Counted from the stretch's first letter, positions 46,340-55,815 are shown. The stretch is 64,000 nucleotides of DNA from Wenzhouxiangella sediminis (GCF_003410055.1 NZ_QUZK01000021.1:1-64000); one strand, 5' to 3'. The notes: generated from the sequence alone by a model not told the origin. A program made the numbers and translations.

Positions 46340-49117
46340 TTACTCTTCCGATGCGTCATTCGACGCATCATCGTCCGAGGAGTCCTCGAAGTCGCCGGCA
46401 ACCGCGTAGCTGAGCTTCTCGGGCGCCAGGTGCTCGCGAACCGCCGCGCTGACTTCCTCGGCGGTGAGTTCGCTGACCTTCTGCTCGAAGTCGGCGCGGT
46501 GGTACATGTCGCGACCGAGGTAGAGGTTGTTGGCGAGCATGGAAAGCAGCTGGCTGTCGTTGCTGCGCGCCAGTTCCAGCTGGCGCAGGTAGCCGGTGCG
46601 ACCTTCAGCGACCTCCTCTTGCCCGAAGCCGTTCTCCACGGCGTCGTCGAGCTCTTCGAACAACACCTCGACCAGGCGCTCCCGGTTCTCCGGTGCGTAC
46701 ATGGCGTAGACGTAGAACGAGCCGCGCTCGTCGATGCTGTTGGCATTGACGCCGCCGCCGACGCCGTAGCTCAGGCCTTCCTCGTCGCGGATCCGGTCGG
46801 CCAGGCGCGAGCTCAGGAAACCGCCGCCGAGCAAGTGCCCGGCCAGCGAGAGCGCCGGGTAGTCGGGGTGTTCGTCGCTCATGGCAATGCCGTGCATGCC
46901 GATCAGGCCCGCGTTGGCCTTGTCGTCCATCTGCATTTCCAGCGCGGCCGGCTCGGTCTCCCGGTAGGGTCGGTCGTAGCGTTCGAATGCCACCTGCTGT
47001 TCCCAGTCGGCGAAGTGCGCCTCGAGCTCCTCGCGCAGCGCATCGGGATCGAAATCGCCCACGAAGGAAATGGTCGTGCCCGGGCCGAAGCCGTAGAAGC
47101 GGCTGTGGAATTCGGCGAGCTGGTCACGCTCGACGGCTTCGATGCGCGCTTCGGCTTCCTCCCAGCTGGGCGTGTACTCGGGGTGTTCGGGCGGATAGTG
47201 ATTGCTGTGCCGACCGATCATGCGCGAGGCCACCGACATGGGATTGTCGCGGGCCTGGTCCAGGCTGGTCAGCTGCTGGCGGCGCATTTCTTCGAGCTCG
47301 GAGGCCTCGAAGGTCGGGTTGCGCAGCACCTCGGCCGTCAACGCCAGCACATCGTGCAGGTTGTCCCGGGTACTCTCCATCGCCACACCCACATTGGCGC
47401 CGCCGCTGATCGAGAGCGTCGACTGCAGTTCGCTGATGCGGTCGCGAATGGCCTGTCGATCGTACTTCTCGGACCCGCGCATGAGCATGCTGGCGGTAAA
47501 GCCCGGTACGTTGTCGAGGCCGGAGAGGGTCTCCAGGGTCCCCATGCGCATCGTGATGCCGCCTTCAACCCGGTCGCCGCGCGTTTCCTTCGGCAGCAGC
47601 GCCACCTTCGCGCCGTTGGGCAGCTCGAAGCGCACCAGGCGGTTCTCGATGTTCTCGGCGGTGGGGTCGAAGGCCTCGCCTTCGCTGCGCGCCTCGCCGC
47701 CTTCGTAGCCGGCCAGGAGTTGCTCGGGGTCGGGCGCGTCCGGAATCTCGGCGCGCTGCGGATCGTCTTCGGGGATGAACTGGCCGACCGTGCGGTTATC
47801 CCGTTTGAGATAGGTGTTGGCCACGCGCACGACGTCGTCGACGGTGACTTCCCCGAGACGGTCGCGGTTGAGGAACATCAGCCGCCAGTCGCCGGTGGCC
47901 GCCCATTCGCTGAGTTCGATGCCGACGCGTTCGGAGTCGTTGAGCGTGACCTCGATGTTGCGCTGCAGGGCGTTGACGGCGCGTTCGACTTCTTCGCTCG
48001 TCGGCGGGTTGTCCTCGAGTGCGTCGATCGTCTCGATCAGGGCATCGCGGGCGGCCGCCAGGTCGTCGTCCTGGTCGACTTGCGCGTAGGTCATGAGAAG
48101 GGAGGGCTCACCCAGGGCCATGGAAAAGGCGCCGGTCCGGCTGGCCAGCTCCTCCTCGACCAGGGCCTGGTGCAAGCGGCCCGAGGGCGCTTCGCCCAGC
48201 ACATGACTCAACACTTCGATGGCCGGGTAGTCCTCGTGGGCGGCGGCCGGGACGTGCCAGGCGCCCATCGCCATCTGGAACTTTCCGACGCGGCGCACAT
48301 TGACCGTTCTCTCGCCGTCCTGGACGGGATCGCGGGTGTAGGTCGGCCACAGCTTCATGTCGCCGCTGCGCTCCGGCGCCGGGATGCTGCCGAATTCTTC
48401 CGCGATCAGACCCAGGGCCTCTTCGGGCTCGAAGTTGCCCGACAGGATCAGCATGGCGTTGTCGGGCTGGTAGTAGCGGCGGTAGAAGTCCTGCAGGCGC
48501 TCGACCGGCACGTTCTCGATGTCGGCGCGCGCTCCGATGGTGGACCGGCCGTAGCCGTGCCACAGGTAGGCGGTGGCCATGACGCGCTGCATGAGCACGC
48601 GGAACGGGCTGGTCTCGCCGATCTCGAATTCGTTGCGGACCACGGTCATTTCCGACTCGAGGTCCTCGCCGTCGATCAGCGAATTGACCATCCGGTCGGC
48701 TTCCATGCGAATGGCCCACTCGAGATTCTCCTCGCCGGCGGGCAGGGTCTGGAAGTAATTGGTGCGGTCGTACCAGGTCGTGCCGTTGGCCGAGCCGCCG
48801 CGTTCGGAGATCTCGGCCTTGATGTCCTGGTGGTCGGGCGTGCCGTAGAACAGCATGTGCTCGAGCAGGTGGGCCATGCCCGTCTCGCCGTAGCTCTCGT
48901 GCTTGGAACCGACGAAGTAGGTGACGTTGATGGTCGTGGTCGGTCGGCTGCGGTCGGGCATGAGCAATACCTTCATGCCGTTGTCGAGCCGGTATTCGGT
49001 GATGCCTTCGACGCTGGTGACTTGCTCGATGCCGTCCGGCTGGGCGGTTGCGAGAAGCGGCAGGGCCAACAAGAGGGCGACAAGAAGTCGCCTGCAGTGA
49101 CACGCAAGTTGCTGCAT
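46340..49117 (-). CDS. M16-family metallopeptidase (zinc protease), exported
   Basis: A 925-residue protein with a Sec signal peptide (residues 1-26). The first M16 domain has HLLEHMLF (HxxEH zinc motif, near residue 78) and the third ligand Glu in VRNEFE about 75 residues later. The second half is the structurally similar, non-catalytic M16C domain with the R...Y pair region. Such two-domain proteases (pitrilysin/PqqL/YhjJ type) clear peptides in the periplasm or outer membrane. Start ATG 49117 lies after GGAGAC. Normal length. Neighbour of the acyltransferase gene. Confidence 0.9.
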   Translation of the reverse strand: MQQLACHCRRLLVALLLALPLLATAQPDGIEQVTSVEGITEYRLDNGMKVLLMPDRSRPTTTINVTYFVGSKHESYGETGMAHLLEHMLFYGTPDHQDIKAEISERGGSANGTTWYDRTNYFQTLPAGEENLEWAIRMEADRMVNSLIDGEDLESEMTVVRNEFEIGETSPFRVLMQRVMATAYLWHGYGRSTIGARADIENVPVERLQDFYRRYYQPDNAMLILSGNFEPEEALGLIAEEFGSIPAPERSGDMKLWPTYTRDPVQDGERTVNVRRVGKFQMAMGAWHVPAAAHEDYPAIEVLSHVLGEAPSGRLHQALVEEELASRTGAFSMALGEPSLLMTYAQVDQDDDLAAARDALIETIDALEDNPPTSEEVERAVNALQRNIEVTLNDSERVGIELSEWAATGDWRLMFLNRDRLGEVTVDDVVRVANTYLKRDNRTVGQFIPEDDPQRAEIPDAPDPEQLLAGYEGGEARSEGEAFDPTAENIENRLVRFELPNGAKVALLPKETRGDRVEGGITMRMGTLETLSGLDNVPGFTASMLMRGSEKYDRQAIRDRISELQSTLSISGGANVGVAMESTRDNLHDVLALTAEVLRNPTFEASELEEMRRQQLTSLDQARDNPMSVASRMIGRHSNHYPPEHPEYTPSWEEAEARIEAVERDQLAEFHSRFYGFGPGTTISFVGDFDPDALREELEAHFADWEQQVAFERYDRPYRETEPAALEMQMDDKANAGLIGMHGIAMSDEHPDYPALSLAGHLLGGGFLSSRLADRIRDEEGLSYGVGGGVNANSIDERGSFYVYAMYAPENRERLVEVLFEELDDAVENGFGQEEVAEGRTGYLRQLELARSNDSQLLSMLANNLYLGRDMYHRADFEQKVSELTAEEVSAAVREHLAPEKLSYAVAGDFEDSSDDDASNDASEE

Positions 49118-49228
49118 GGAGCTGTCTCCGTCTTTTGGGGAAGATCGATGAACCGACCATGATGCCCGATTCAGGGCCGGCTCACGTGTGAAGAAAGTCA
49201 CGGTTGGGGCGCCGCCCCGCCCGTGCGA

Positions 49229-49846
49229 TCAACCGCCGGCGCGCTCGCCCCAGACTTCCTCGAGCCGGTCGTCGCGACCGCAGCGCCAACGGTAGTACTT
49301 GTAGCGAATCGGGTTCTTGTCGTAGTAGTCCTGGTGGTAGTCCTCGGCCGCGTAGAAGGCTTCGAACGGTTCGATCGTGACTTCGATCGGCTGCCCGAAA
49401 CGCGCCTGGACGTCGCGCAGGCTCTGGCGGGCCAGGCGCCCCTGCTCCTCACCATTCACGAAGATGGCCGGCCGGTAGCTTTCGCCGCGGTCGCAGAACT
49501 GGCCGCCGCCGTCGAAGGGATCGACGTTGCGCCAGTAGATGTCGAGCAGCTTTTCGTAGCCGACCTTTCCGGGATCGTAGACCACCTGAACCACCTCGAG
49601 GTGCCCGGTGCCGCCGCGGACGACCTGCTCGTAGGACGGATCGACCACGTGTCCGCCGCTGAAGCCCGAAATGGTCTCGACCACGCCGTCGACCTTGTCG
49701 TAGGGCGGTTCCATGCACCAGAAACACCCGCCGGCGAAGGTGGCGCGCTCGAGGCCGTCCTCGGACTGGGCGACCGCGAGACCCGACGCCAGGGTCAGGC
49801 CCAGGGCCATCAGAGCGAGCGCGGATCGAAGGCCCGGGCGGCTCAC
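49229..49846 (-). CDS. msrA: Exported peptide-methionine (S)-S-oxide reductase
   Basis: A 205-residue periplasmic MsrA. A Sec signal peptide (residues about 1-26, ending GLAVAQS) precedes the catalytic GCFWC motif (TFAGGCFWCMEP), then GYSGG-like SGFSGGHVVDPSYEQV and HLEVVQVVYDP. The C-terminal YHQDYYDKNP and RWRCG carry the usual resolving elements. Starts with GTG 49846, overlapping the msrB stop by 4 bases (GTGA) behind GAGGT. It repairs oxidised methionine in envelope proteins. Second gene of the msrB-msrA pair. Confidence 0.92.
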   Translation of the reverse strand: MSRPGLRSALALMALGLTLASGLAVAQSEDGLERATFAGGCFWCMEPPYDKVDGVVETISGFSGGHVVDPSYEQVVRGGTGHLEVVQVVYDPGKVGYEKLLDIYWRNVDPFDGGGQFCDRGESYRPAIFVNGEEQGRLARQSLRDVQARFGQPIEVTIEPFEAFYAAEDYHQDYYDKNPIRYKYYRWRCGRDDRLEEVWGERAGG

Positions 49847-50400
49847 GACGACCTCAGTTCGGGCAGGTCCTCGCCCTCGGGCACGAAGTCCAACGCGGCG
49901 CCGTTGTTGCACCAGCGTTTGCCGGTCGGTTGTGGACCGTCGTCGAACACGTGCCCCTGGTGGCCGCCGCAGCGGGCGCAATGGTACTCGGTGCGCGGCC
50001 AGATCAGGCGGAAGTCCTTCCTGGTGCCGATGTGGTCGGGATGAATCGGTTGGTAGAAGCTGGGCCAGCCGGTACCGGACTCGAACTTGTGCTCGCTGGA
50101 GAACAGCGCCAGGTTGCAGCCGGCGCAGATGTAGGTGCCGGCGCGCTTTTCCTCGTTGAGCGGGCTCGAGCCCGAGCGCTCGGTCGCCTCGCGCCGGAGC
50201 ACCCGGTATTCGTCCGGCGTGAGGATCTCGCGCCAGCGCGAGTCATCGAGTTCCAGCGGTTCGAACGACATCGGTAGCGAAGACATGGGCTCTCCTGCAA
50301 AGCTGCAAGTGGGCAGGCCGCCGAGCCAGAGCAGCGGCAGCGATCCCGCTGCCAGCCCCATCAGGCGCCTGCGAGAGGAATTGCGGATTGACGTCTTCAT
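49843..50400 (-). CDS. msrB: Exported peptide-methionine (R)-S-oxide reductase, Tat signal
   Basis: A 185-residue MsrB. N-terminal SSRRRLMGLAAGSL is a twin-arginine (Tat) signal, and a Cys near residue 32 (LPTC) could be part of a lipobox. The catalytic domain carries both zinc CxxC pairs (CAGC and CARC) and the active RWCNNGAALDF. The paired MsrA instead has a Sec signal. Tat export suggests folding with zinc before transport. It is the first gene of a coupled msrB-msrA operon. Start ATG 50400 is also the signal start. Confidence 0.92.
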   Translation of the reverse strand: MKTSIRNSSRRRLMGLAAGSLPLLWLGGLPTCSFAGEPMSSLPMSFEPLELDDSRWREILTPDEYRVLRREATERSGSSPLNEEKRAGTYICAGCNLALFSSEHKFESGTGWPSFYQPIHPDHIGTRKDFRLIWPRTEYHCARCGGHQGHVFDDGPQPTGKRWCNNGAALDFVPEGEDLPELRSS

Positions 50401-50442
50401 ACCCGGATTGGATCAGATCCGGCGTCAGGAGTTCGTCAAGGC

Positions 50443-52332
50443 TCAAACCTCGATCTCGGCCAGGTTGCCCTTTTCCTCGAGCCAGGCGCGGCGATCGGCG
50501 GCGCGCTTCTTGCCCAGCAGCATGTCCATGATGGCGTCGGTGCCGACGGGATCGTCGACGGTCAGCTGCAGCAGGCGGCGGGTGTCCGGGTCGATCGTGG
50601 TTTCCCTCAGCTGTAGCGGGCTCATCTCGCCGAGGCCCTTGAAGCGGGTCTCGGTGACCTTGCCCTTGAGCTTTTCAGCCTCGATGCGCGCCATGATGCC
50701 GTGGCGCTCCTCTTGGTCGAGCGCGTAGAAGGTCTGCTTGCCCACGTCGATGCGAAACAGCGGCGGCATGGCGACGAACACGCGGCCGGCGTCGACCAGC
50801 GGCCGGAAGTGCTTGAGGAAAAGCGCCGACAGCAGGGTGGCGATGTGCAGGCCGTCGGAGTCGGCGTCGGCCAGGATGATGACCTTGCCGTAGCGCAGCT
50901 TCGTCAGGTCGTCGGAGCTGGGATCGACGCCGATGGCGATCGCCAGGTCGTGGACTTCCTGCGACTGCAGCACCTGGGCCGGGTCGGTCTCCCATGTGTT
51001 GAGGATCTTGCCCCTCAGCGGCATGATCGCCTGGAACTCGCGGTTTCGGGCCTGCTTGGCGCTGCCGCCGGCCGAGTCGCCCTCGACCAGAAACAGTTCG
51101 GTTTCTTCCAGGTCGGTCGAGGCGCAGTCGGCCAGCTTGCCCGGCAGGGCAGGGCCGGCGGTGACCTTGCGCCGGGCGACCTTCTTGCGCGCTTTCTGGC
51201 GCTTGAGCGCGTTGTCGATGGCGAGCTTGGCGATCGTCTCACCGTCACTCACGTGCTTGTTCAGCCACAACGCGAAGGCGTCCTTGACCACGCCGGAGAC
51301 GAAGCTGGCGGCCGAGCGCGAAGACAGCCGTTCCTTGGTCTGGCCCGAGAATTGCGGATCCTCGAGCTTGATCGACAGCAGGAAGCTCAGCCTTTCCCAG
51401 ACGTCCTCTGGAGCCAGCTTGACGCCGCGGGGCAGCAGGCTGCGAATCTCGCAGAATTCGCGCAGGGCCTCGATCAGGCCGGTGCGCAGGCCGTTGGTGT
51501 GCGTGCCGCCGGCCGGTGTGGGGATCAGGTTGACGTAGGATTCCTGGACCAGCTCGCCCTCGGGCACCCAGCTCAGCGCCCATTCGGCCTCCTGGTCGGC
51601 GCCGGAAAACTCGCCGGTAAAGGGCTTTTCGGGCACGCGGTCCAGGCCTTCGAGGCTCTCGGTGAGGTAGTCGGTCAATCCGTCCTCGAACTGCCAGGTC
51701 TCGCTCTCGTTGTTGGCGCGGTCGTCGAGCTTGACCTCCAGGCCCGGGCAGAGAATGGCCTTGGCCTTGAGCAGGTGCTTGAGTCTCGGCCGCGAGATGT
51801 TGGGCGAATCGAAGTATTGCGGGTCGGGCCAGAAATGCACCTTGGTGCCGGTGTTGCGCTTGCCCACCGAGTCGACGACCGTCAGCGGCTGTTCGGTCTC
51901 GCCGCCGGCGAAGGCGATCTCGTGCTCTTCCCCGTTGCGCTTGATGCGGCAGACCAGCCGCTTCGACAGGGCATTGACGACCGATACGCCCACCCCGTGC
52001 AGGCCGCCGGAGAACTTGTAGTTCTTGCCCGAGAACTTGCCGCCGGCGTGCAGGCGGGTGAGGATCAGTTCCACGCCGGGCAGCTTGTGCTCGGGATGCG
52101 GGTCGACCGGCATGCCGCGGCCGTCGTCGGTGACTTCGACCGAGCCGTCCTCGTGGAGGACCACTTCGATATGCTTCGCGTGTCCGGCCAGGGCCTCGTC
52201 GACGGCGTTGTCGACCACTTCGGCGACCAGGTGGTTGGGCCGCACGGTGTCGGTATACATCCCGGGCCGGCGACGGACCGGCTCGAGCCCCTGGAGGACC
52301 TCGATGTCGGACGCTTGATACTGATTGCTCAT
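50443..52332 (-). CDS. parE: DNA topoisomerase IV subunit B
   Basis: A 629-residue type II topoisomerase ATPase subunit that, with ParC, decatenates chromosomes. The GHKL ATPase has EVVDNAVDEALAG and the DDGRGMPV, GGLHGVG elements. The Toprim domain has LVEGDSAGGSAKQ (catalytic Glu) and ILADADSDGLHIA. The length and lack of a GyrB insertion, together with PGMYTDTVRPNHL, point to ParE over GyrB. Divergent from the Nmad3 gene with about 80 bases between. Confidence 0.95.
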   Translation of the reverse strand: MSNQYQASDIEVLQGLEPVRRRPGMYTDTVRPNHLVAEVVDNAVDEALAGHAKHIEVVLHEDGSVEVTDDGRGMPVDPHPEHKLPGVELILTRLHAGGKFSGKNYKFSGGLHGVGVSVVNALSKRLVCRIKRNGEEHEIAFAGGETEQPLTVVDSVGKRNTGTKVHFWPDPQYFDSPNISRPRLKHLLKAKAILCPGLEVKLDDRANNESETWQFEDGLTDYLTESLEGLDRVPEKPFTGEFSGADQEAEWALSWVPEGELVQESYVNLIPTPAGGTHTNGLRTGLIEALREFCEIRSLLPRGVKLAPEDVWERLSFLLSIKLEDPQFSGQTKERLSSRSAASFVSGVVKDAFALWLNKHVSDGETIAKLAIDNALKRQKARKKVARRKVTAGPALPGKLADCASTDLEETELFLVEGDSAGGSAKQARNREFQAIMPLRGKILNTWETDPAQVLQSQEVHDLAIAIGVDPSSDDLTKLRYGKVIILADADSDGLHIATLLSALFLKHFRPLVDAGRVFVAMPPLFRIDVGKQTFYALDQEERHGIMARIEAEKLKGKVTETRFKGLGEMSPLQLRETTIDPDTRRLLQLTVDDPVGTDAIMDMLLGKKRAADRRAWLEEKGNLAEIEV

Positions 52333-52411
52333 ATGTGCGAATGCGGTGGACTATGGCGCAAATGTCCAGCAGATTAACCCAGATCACGACCCGGCGGGTC
52401 GGGGATGCGTC

Positions 52412-53284
52412 GTGAGAATCATCCTGAGCCGCAAGGGCTTCGACTCATCGGCCGGCGGCGTGCCCAGCCCGATCCTGCCGGACGGGCGGATGGTGTCGCT
52501 GCCGATTCCCGATTCGCGCTCGCCGTTGCGTTATGGCGATATCGGCGGCGAGGGGCGTGACATCGGCGCCCTCGTTTCCAACCTGACGCGGGGGCGCATT
52601 CGTCGAAGTTCGCGCGCGCACCTGGATCCCGACCTGGTGGCCGGTGATCTCGAGCGGCCGGCCGGCTGGCGGCCGGTTTTCGGCCAGGAAGGCGCCGCAC
52701 AGGGTCACCTGCGCAACGAGGGCGTCGGTCCGGGTGACCTGTTCGTCTTCTTCGGGCTGTTTCAGCGCGTCACCAGGACACGCGGACGCTACGTATTCGA
52801 TGCGCAAGCGCCGCGCATTCACGTGATCTGGGGCTGGCTGCGGGTCGAATCCGTGGTTCCGGTGGCCGATTGCCCCGAGGCGATCCGCCGCTGGGCCGGC
52901 CGACATCCGCACTTCCACCACGACCGCGTGCCCGGCAACGTGCTCTACGTCGGGCGCCGCCGGCTGGCTCTGTCGGAAGGCGCGTCGCGCGAGTTGCCGG
53001 GCAGCGGCGTGTTTTCCCGCCACTCCCGCTTGCTTCAGCTCAGCGACCCCGCCGCCCGGCGTCCGAGCGACTGGCGCCTGCCGACCTGGATGTATCCGCA
53101 AGCGGGACGAAAGGCCCTGTCCTATCACCGTCAGTGGGCGCGCTGGTCGCGCGACGGCGGTGTAACCCGGCTGCGTTCGGCGGCTCGGGGCCAGGAGTTC
53201 GTGTTTCCGGCCGGACAGTACCCGCTGTCGGCGGCCTGGATGGAGGCGCTCATCGGACGCCTGGGAAGCGACCGCAACAGTTGA
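52412..53284 (+). CDS. Nmad3-family (putative base-modification associated) protein
   Basis: A 290-residue protein starting RIILSRKGFDSSAGG, then PSPI, PDG and LPIPD: the signature of the Nmad3 family (nucleotide-modification-associated domain 3). Family members occur in phage and host contexts linked to DNA or RNA modification; the biochemistry is unknown. It has a two-part alpha/beta fold with many Arg. GTG 52412 behind GGGGAT gives the conserved start. It stands alone, beside parE, with no modification enzyme or restriction gene visible nearby. Confidence 0.72.
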   Translation: MRIILSRKGFDSSAGGVPSPILPDGRMVSLPIPDSRSPLRYGDIGGEGRDIGALVSNLTRGRIRRSSRAHLDPDLVAGDLERPAGWRPVFGQEGAAQGHLRNEGVGPGDLFVFFGLFQRVTRTRGRYVFDAQAPRIHVIWGWLRVESVVPVADCPEAIRRWAGRHPHFHHDRVPGNVLYVGRRRLALSEGASRELPGSGVFSRHSRLLQLSDPAARRPSDWRLPTWMYPQAGRKALSYHRQWARWSRDGGVTRLRSAARGQEFVFPAGQYPLSAAWMEALIGRLGSDRNS

Positions 53285-53435
53285 AAGCGGGTCGATGCGC
53301 GCGTTTTGCTTTCACGAATGTGATTTTTTCGGCATGATCGGGGGCGAAATTACGTGATGTGTCTGTAAGGGGCCCGGTTTCGAGGCGAGATGTTCGCGAG
53401 CCGGGCATCAACGCTCACACGGACGGAGGTCCACC

Positions 53436-54953
53436 ATGAAAAGAGGATTCACTACCCAAGCGGATTCACCGCGCAACCGGGGACTGATCCCGGCCATCGC
53501 GCTGGCCGCATGTCTGGCGACCGGCCAGCTGCACGCGGCCATTGCGCTGATCGTGGTGCCTGACGAGGCGTTCGATTCGCCGGGCAACAGTTCGACGTCG
53601 GAACCTTTCGGCGCCACCAGCCAGTGCACGGACGGCATGCGCTTCCAGCAGATCATCGACGGCGACACCATCGGCGGCGGCAATATCAGCGGGCTGGGGT
53701 TCCGACTGGACGACGGGCAGCCAGCGCTCGGCTCGGTGACCTACGGCGATACCACGATCAAGCTTTCGTCGACCACGCGCAACCCCGGCAATATGAGCAA
53801 GACGTTTGCCGACAATATCGGCTCGGATGAAACGCTGGTTTTCCAGGGCGACTTCACGGTGTCGGCAGGGACCGGTTCGCCGACCAATCCGTTCGATTTC
53901 CAGCTTCCCATCGACGTGCCTTTCGAGTTCGACGGCTCGTCGCACAACCTGCTCATCGACGTCACGGTCGAGAACTGCCCCGCCGGCGCCGACGGCTACG
54001 TCTTCGACGCCGACACGCGCGACGTCAAGAGCGAGTATGCCTTCGACAAGGATGCCGGAACGGCCGCGGGCACGACCAGCGCCGGCGGCCTCGTGACCGA
54101 GGTGGTCCTTACCTCACCACCGCCGATCCCGCCGCTGTATTCCTGCCCCTTCAATGGCACGGGCGGTGATTTCCTCGACCGCGGCTTCTATGTCCAGGAT
54201 TTTCCGGGCGAGCGACTGGATCGCGTCACGCTCCAGTACTATCCGCACGCGGCCGGTCTCTACACGCTCGAGCTCACCGCCCGGGAAGGCGGATACGACG
54301 GCCGCCTGATCGGCCGCCGAACCGTCACCTTCGACGCTTCGGGGAGCAGCGACGTCCAGCGTCAGACCTACGATTTCGGCGGCGCGACGGTGACCGAGGG
54401 CGCCGTGGTGGCCTTCAGCCACGAGATCATCCGTCGCCCGGGAAGTGCCGGCATCAGCTATGACACGGCCAGCAATTCCGGCGGCTGCCCCGATATCGTC
54501 CAGACCCATGGGACCTCGCCGCCGCTTGACAGCGTGCGTCGCGACAGCGTCGGCCTGCAGATCACCCACGTCAGCCGGCCGCGCGGGCTCGGCGGCAACT
54601 GGTCGGTCTTCGGCCACAGCGGCGAAGGCTTCATGGTCGACGTCACCGCGAGCAACCAACTCGTCGCGATCTGGTTCACCTACGACGATGCGGGCAACCA
54701 GATGTGGCTGACCGGCGTGGCCGAGGACTTCGACGGCAACCAGGCCACCATGAGCGTCAACGAGGTGACCGGACCGGTGTTCGGGCCCGACTTCGATCCC
54801 GGTGACGTGGTCATCGACGACTGGGGCACGCTGTCGTTCACCTTCGACAACTGCGAGGAAGGCACGGTCCACTACAACTCGACCACCGGTTTCGGCTCGG
54901 GGGTCTACGAGATCGTGAAGGTCTACAACACCGAACAGCAGATGTGTCCGTGA
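53436..54953 (+). CDS. Secreted multidomain beta protein, unknown function
   Basis: A 505-residue exported protein: signal peptide to about residue 34 (ATGQLHAAIA), a jellyroll-like domain at about 35-225 with a PEP-CTERM-like N-half layout, a PP linker (PPPIPP), a second beta domain at about 235-380, and a C-terminal domain at about 385-500 (LGGNWSVFGHSGEGFMVDV, TYDDAGNQMWLTG) that recurs in secreted proteins of related marine gammaproteobacteria. No catalytic motif was recognised. Ribosome site GGAGG precedes ATG 53436. Ends in a bare Cys-Pro, with no FSDRFE tag. Confidence 0.7.
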   Translation: MKRGFTTQADSPRNRGLIPAIALAACLATGQLHAAIALIVVPDEAFDSPGNSSTSEPFGATSQCTDGMRFQQIIDGDTIGGGNISGLGFRLDDGQPALGSVTYGDTTIKLSSTTRNPGNMSKTFADNIGSDETLVFQGDFTVSAGTGSPTNPFDFQLPIDVPFEFDGSSHNLLIDVTVENCPAGADGYVFDADTRDVKSEYAFDKDAGTAAGTTSAGGLVTEVVLTSPPPIPPLYSCPFNGTGGDFLDRGFYVQDFPGERLDRVTLQYYPHAAGLYTLELTAREGGYDGRLIGRRTVTFDASGSSDVQRQTYDFGGATVTEGAVVAFSHEIIRRPGSAGISYDTASNSGGCPDIVQTHGTSPPLDSVRRDSVGLQITHVSRPRGLGGNWSVFGHSGEGFMVDVTASNQLVAIWFTYDDAGNQMWLTGVAEDFDGNQATMSVNEVTGPVFGPDFDPGDVVIDDWGTLSFTFDNCEEGTVHYNSTTGFGSGVYEIVKVYNTEQQMCP

Positions 54954-54968
54954 CTTGCTGATCCAGGG

Positions 54969-54990
54969 CGGGCCGCCGACCGGCGGCCCG
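54969..54990 (+). terminator. GC hairpin after the secreted beta protein
   Basis: CGGGCCGCCG (54969-54978) pairs with CGGCGGCCCG (54981-54990), a perfect 10-bp stem with a 2-base loop, about 15 bases after the stop. It is followed by CTCTCT rather than a clean T-tract. Probable weak terminator. Confidence 0.55.
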
Positions 54991-55057
54991 CTCTCTCCGG
55001 GCGCTCCCGGAATTGTGTGGCAAACTGCAGGTCGACCCCGCTTTCCGGATTGCCGCC

Positions 55058-55549
55058 ATGTCCAGAACGATTCCAATCGCGCTCAACGCGCTGATCTTCC
55101 TCGTTGTCGTCGCGTTCGCCCCGGATGCGCAGGGCAGAGGCGGTGACGCCACGCAGCCCGAAGCCGCATTCGATGCCCGACTCGCCGAAGAACTGGGGGC
55201 CGATGCATACGGCATGCGCCGCTACGTCATGGTGTTGCTCAAATCGGGCGACAACCGGGATCACGCCCCCGAGCGGGTGGCGGAATTGCAGCGCGGACAC
55301 CTCGACAACATGCAGCGACTGGCCGAGGAGGGCGTCCTGGTGCTGGCCGGTCCCTTTCTGGACGGGGGTGATCGCCGCGGCATCTTCGTGTTCGCGGTGA
55401 ACACCATCGAAGAGGCGAAGGACTTGACCGCGTCGGATCCGGCCATCCAGGCGGGTCGCCTGGAGGCCGAGTACTGGCCCTGGTACGGCTCGGCGGCGCT
55501 GCTGCAACTTGGCGACATCCACGAGCGAATCGCGCGCGAAAATCCCTGA
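55058..55549 (+). CDS. Exported YciI-like domain protein
   Basis: A 163-residue protein with an N-terminal signal peptide (residues 1-25, ending DAQG). The middle resembles YciI: RRYVMVLLKSGD, ERVAELQRGHLDNMQRLAEEGVLVLAGPFLD, RGIFVFAVN and a C-terminal AEYWPWYG. YciI-fold proteins are small alpha/beta barrels of poorly known role; export of one is unusual. ATG 55058 has no strong ribosome site. Neighbouring genes are unrelated. Confidence 0.7.
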   Translation: MSRTIPIALNALIFLVVVAFAPDAQGRGGDATQPEAAFDARLAEELGADAYGMRRYVMVLLKSGDNRDHAPERVAELQRGHLDNMQRLAEEGVLVLAGPFLDGGDRRGIFVFAVNTIEEAKDLTASDPAIQAGRLEAEYWPWYGSAALLQLGDIHERIARENP

Positions 55550-55575
55550 TTGGCGGCCGGCCGTCGCCGGGCCGA

Positions 55576-55815
55576 TCAGCCCACCAGGTGGGCGCTGCCG
55601 CGGTGCGCCTGCGGATCGAAGGAATCCACCTTGATCGTGACCAGCGCGTCGATTTGATCGGCCCGCGCACCGGAGACTTCGATGATCGAATCGCCGATGC
55701 GAGCTTCACCGCGTCCGCTGCTTTCGTCGAAGGCCGTCAGGTAGACGGTCAGTTCCTCGCCCGCTTCGAACGTCGGATGGGCGCTGCGGAAAGTCCAGGT
55801 CTTGAACAGGCTCAT
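55576..55815 (-). CDS. Small beta-rich protein coupled to a NhaC antiporter
   Basis: A 79-residue protein with about five strands (ELTVYLTAFDESSGRGEARIGDSIIEVSG, DALVTIKVDSFDP). The fold looks TRAM/OB-like: the start FRSAHPTFEAGEELTVY and the G-x-G-E-A-R-I-G-D turn match the layout of small TRAM-like proteins. I recall similar genes beside NhaC-type antiporters in haloarchaea, but this is not checked. ATG 55815 overlaps the antiporter stop by 4 bases (ATGA), so it is translated with it; a role as a soluble regulator of the antiporter is inference. Confidence 0.6.
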   Translation of the reverse strand: MSLFKTWTFRSAHPTFEAGEELTVYLTAFDESSGRGEARIGDSIIEVSGARADQIDALVTIKVDSFDPQAHRGSAHLVG

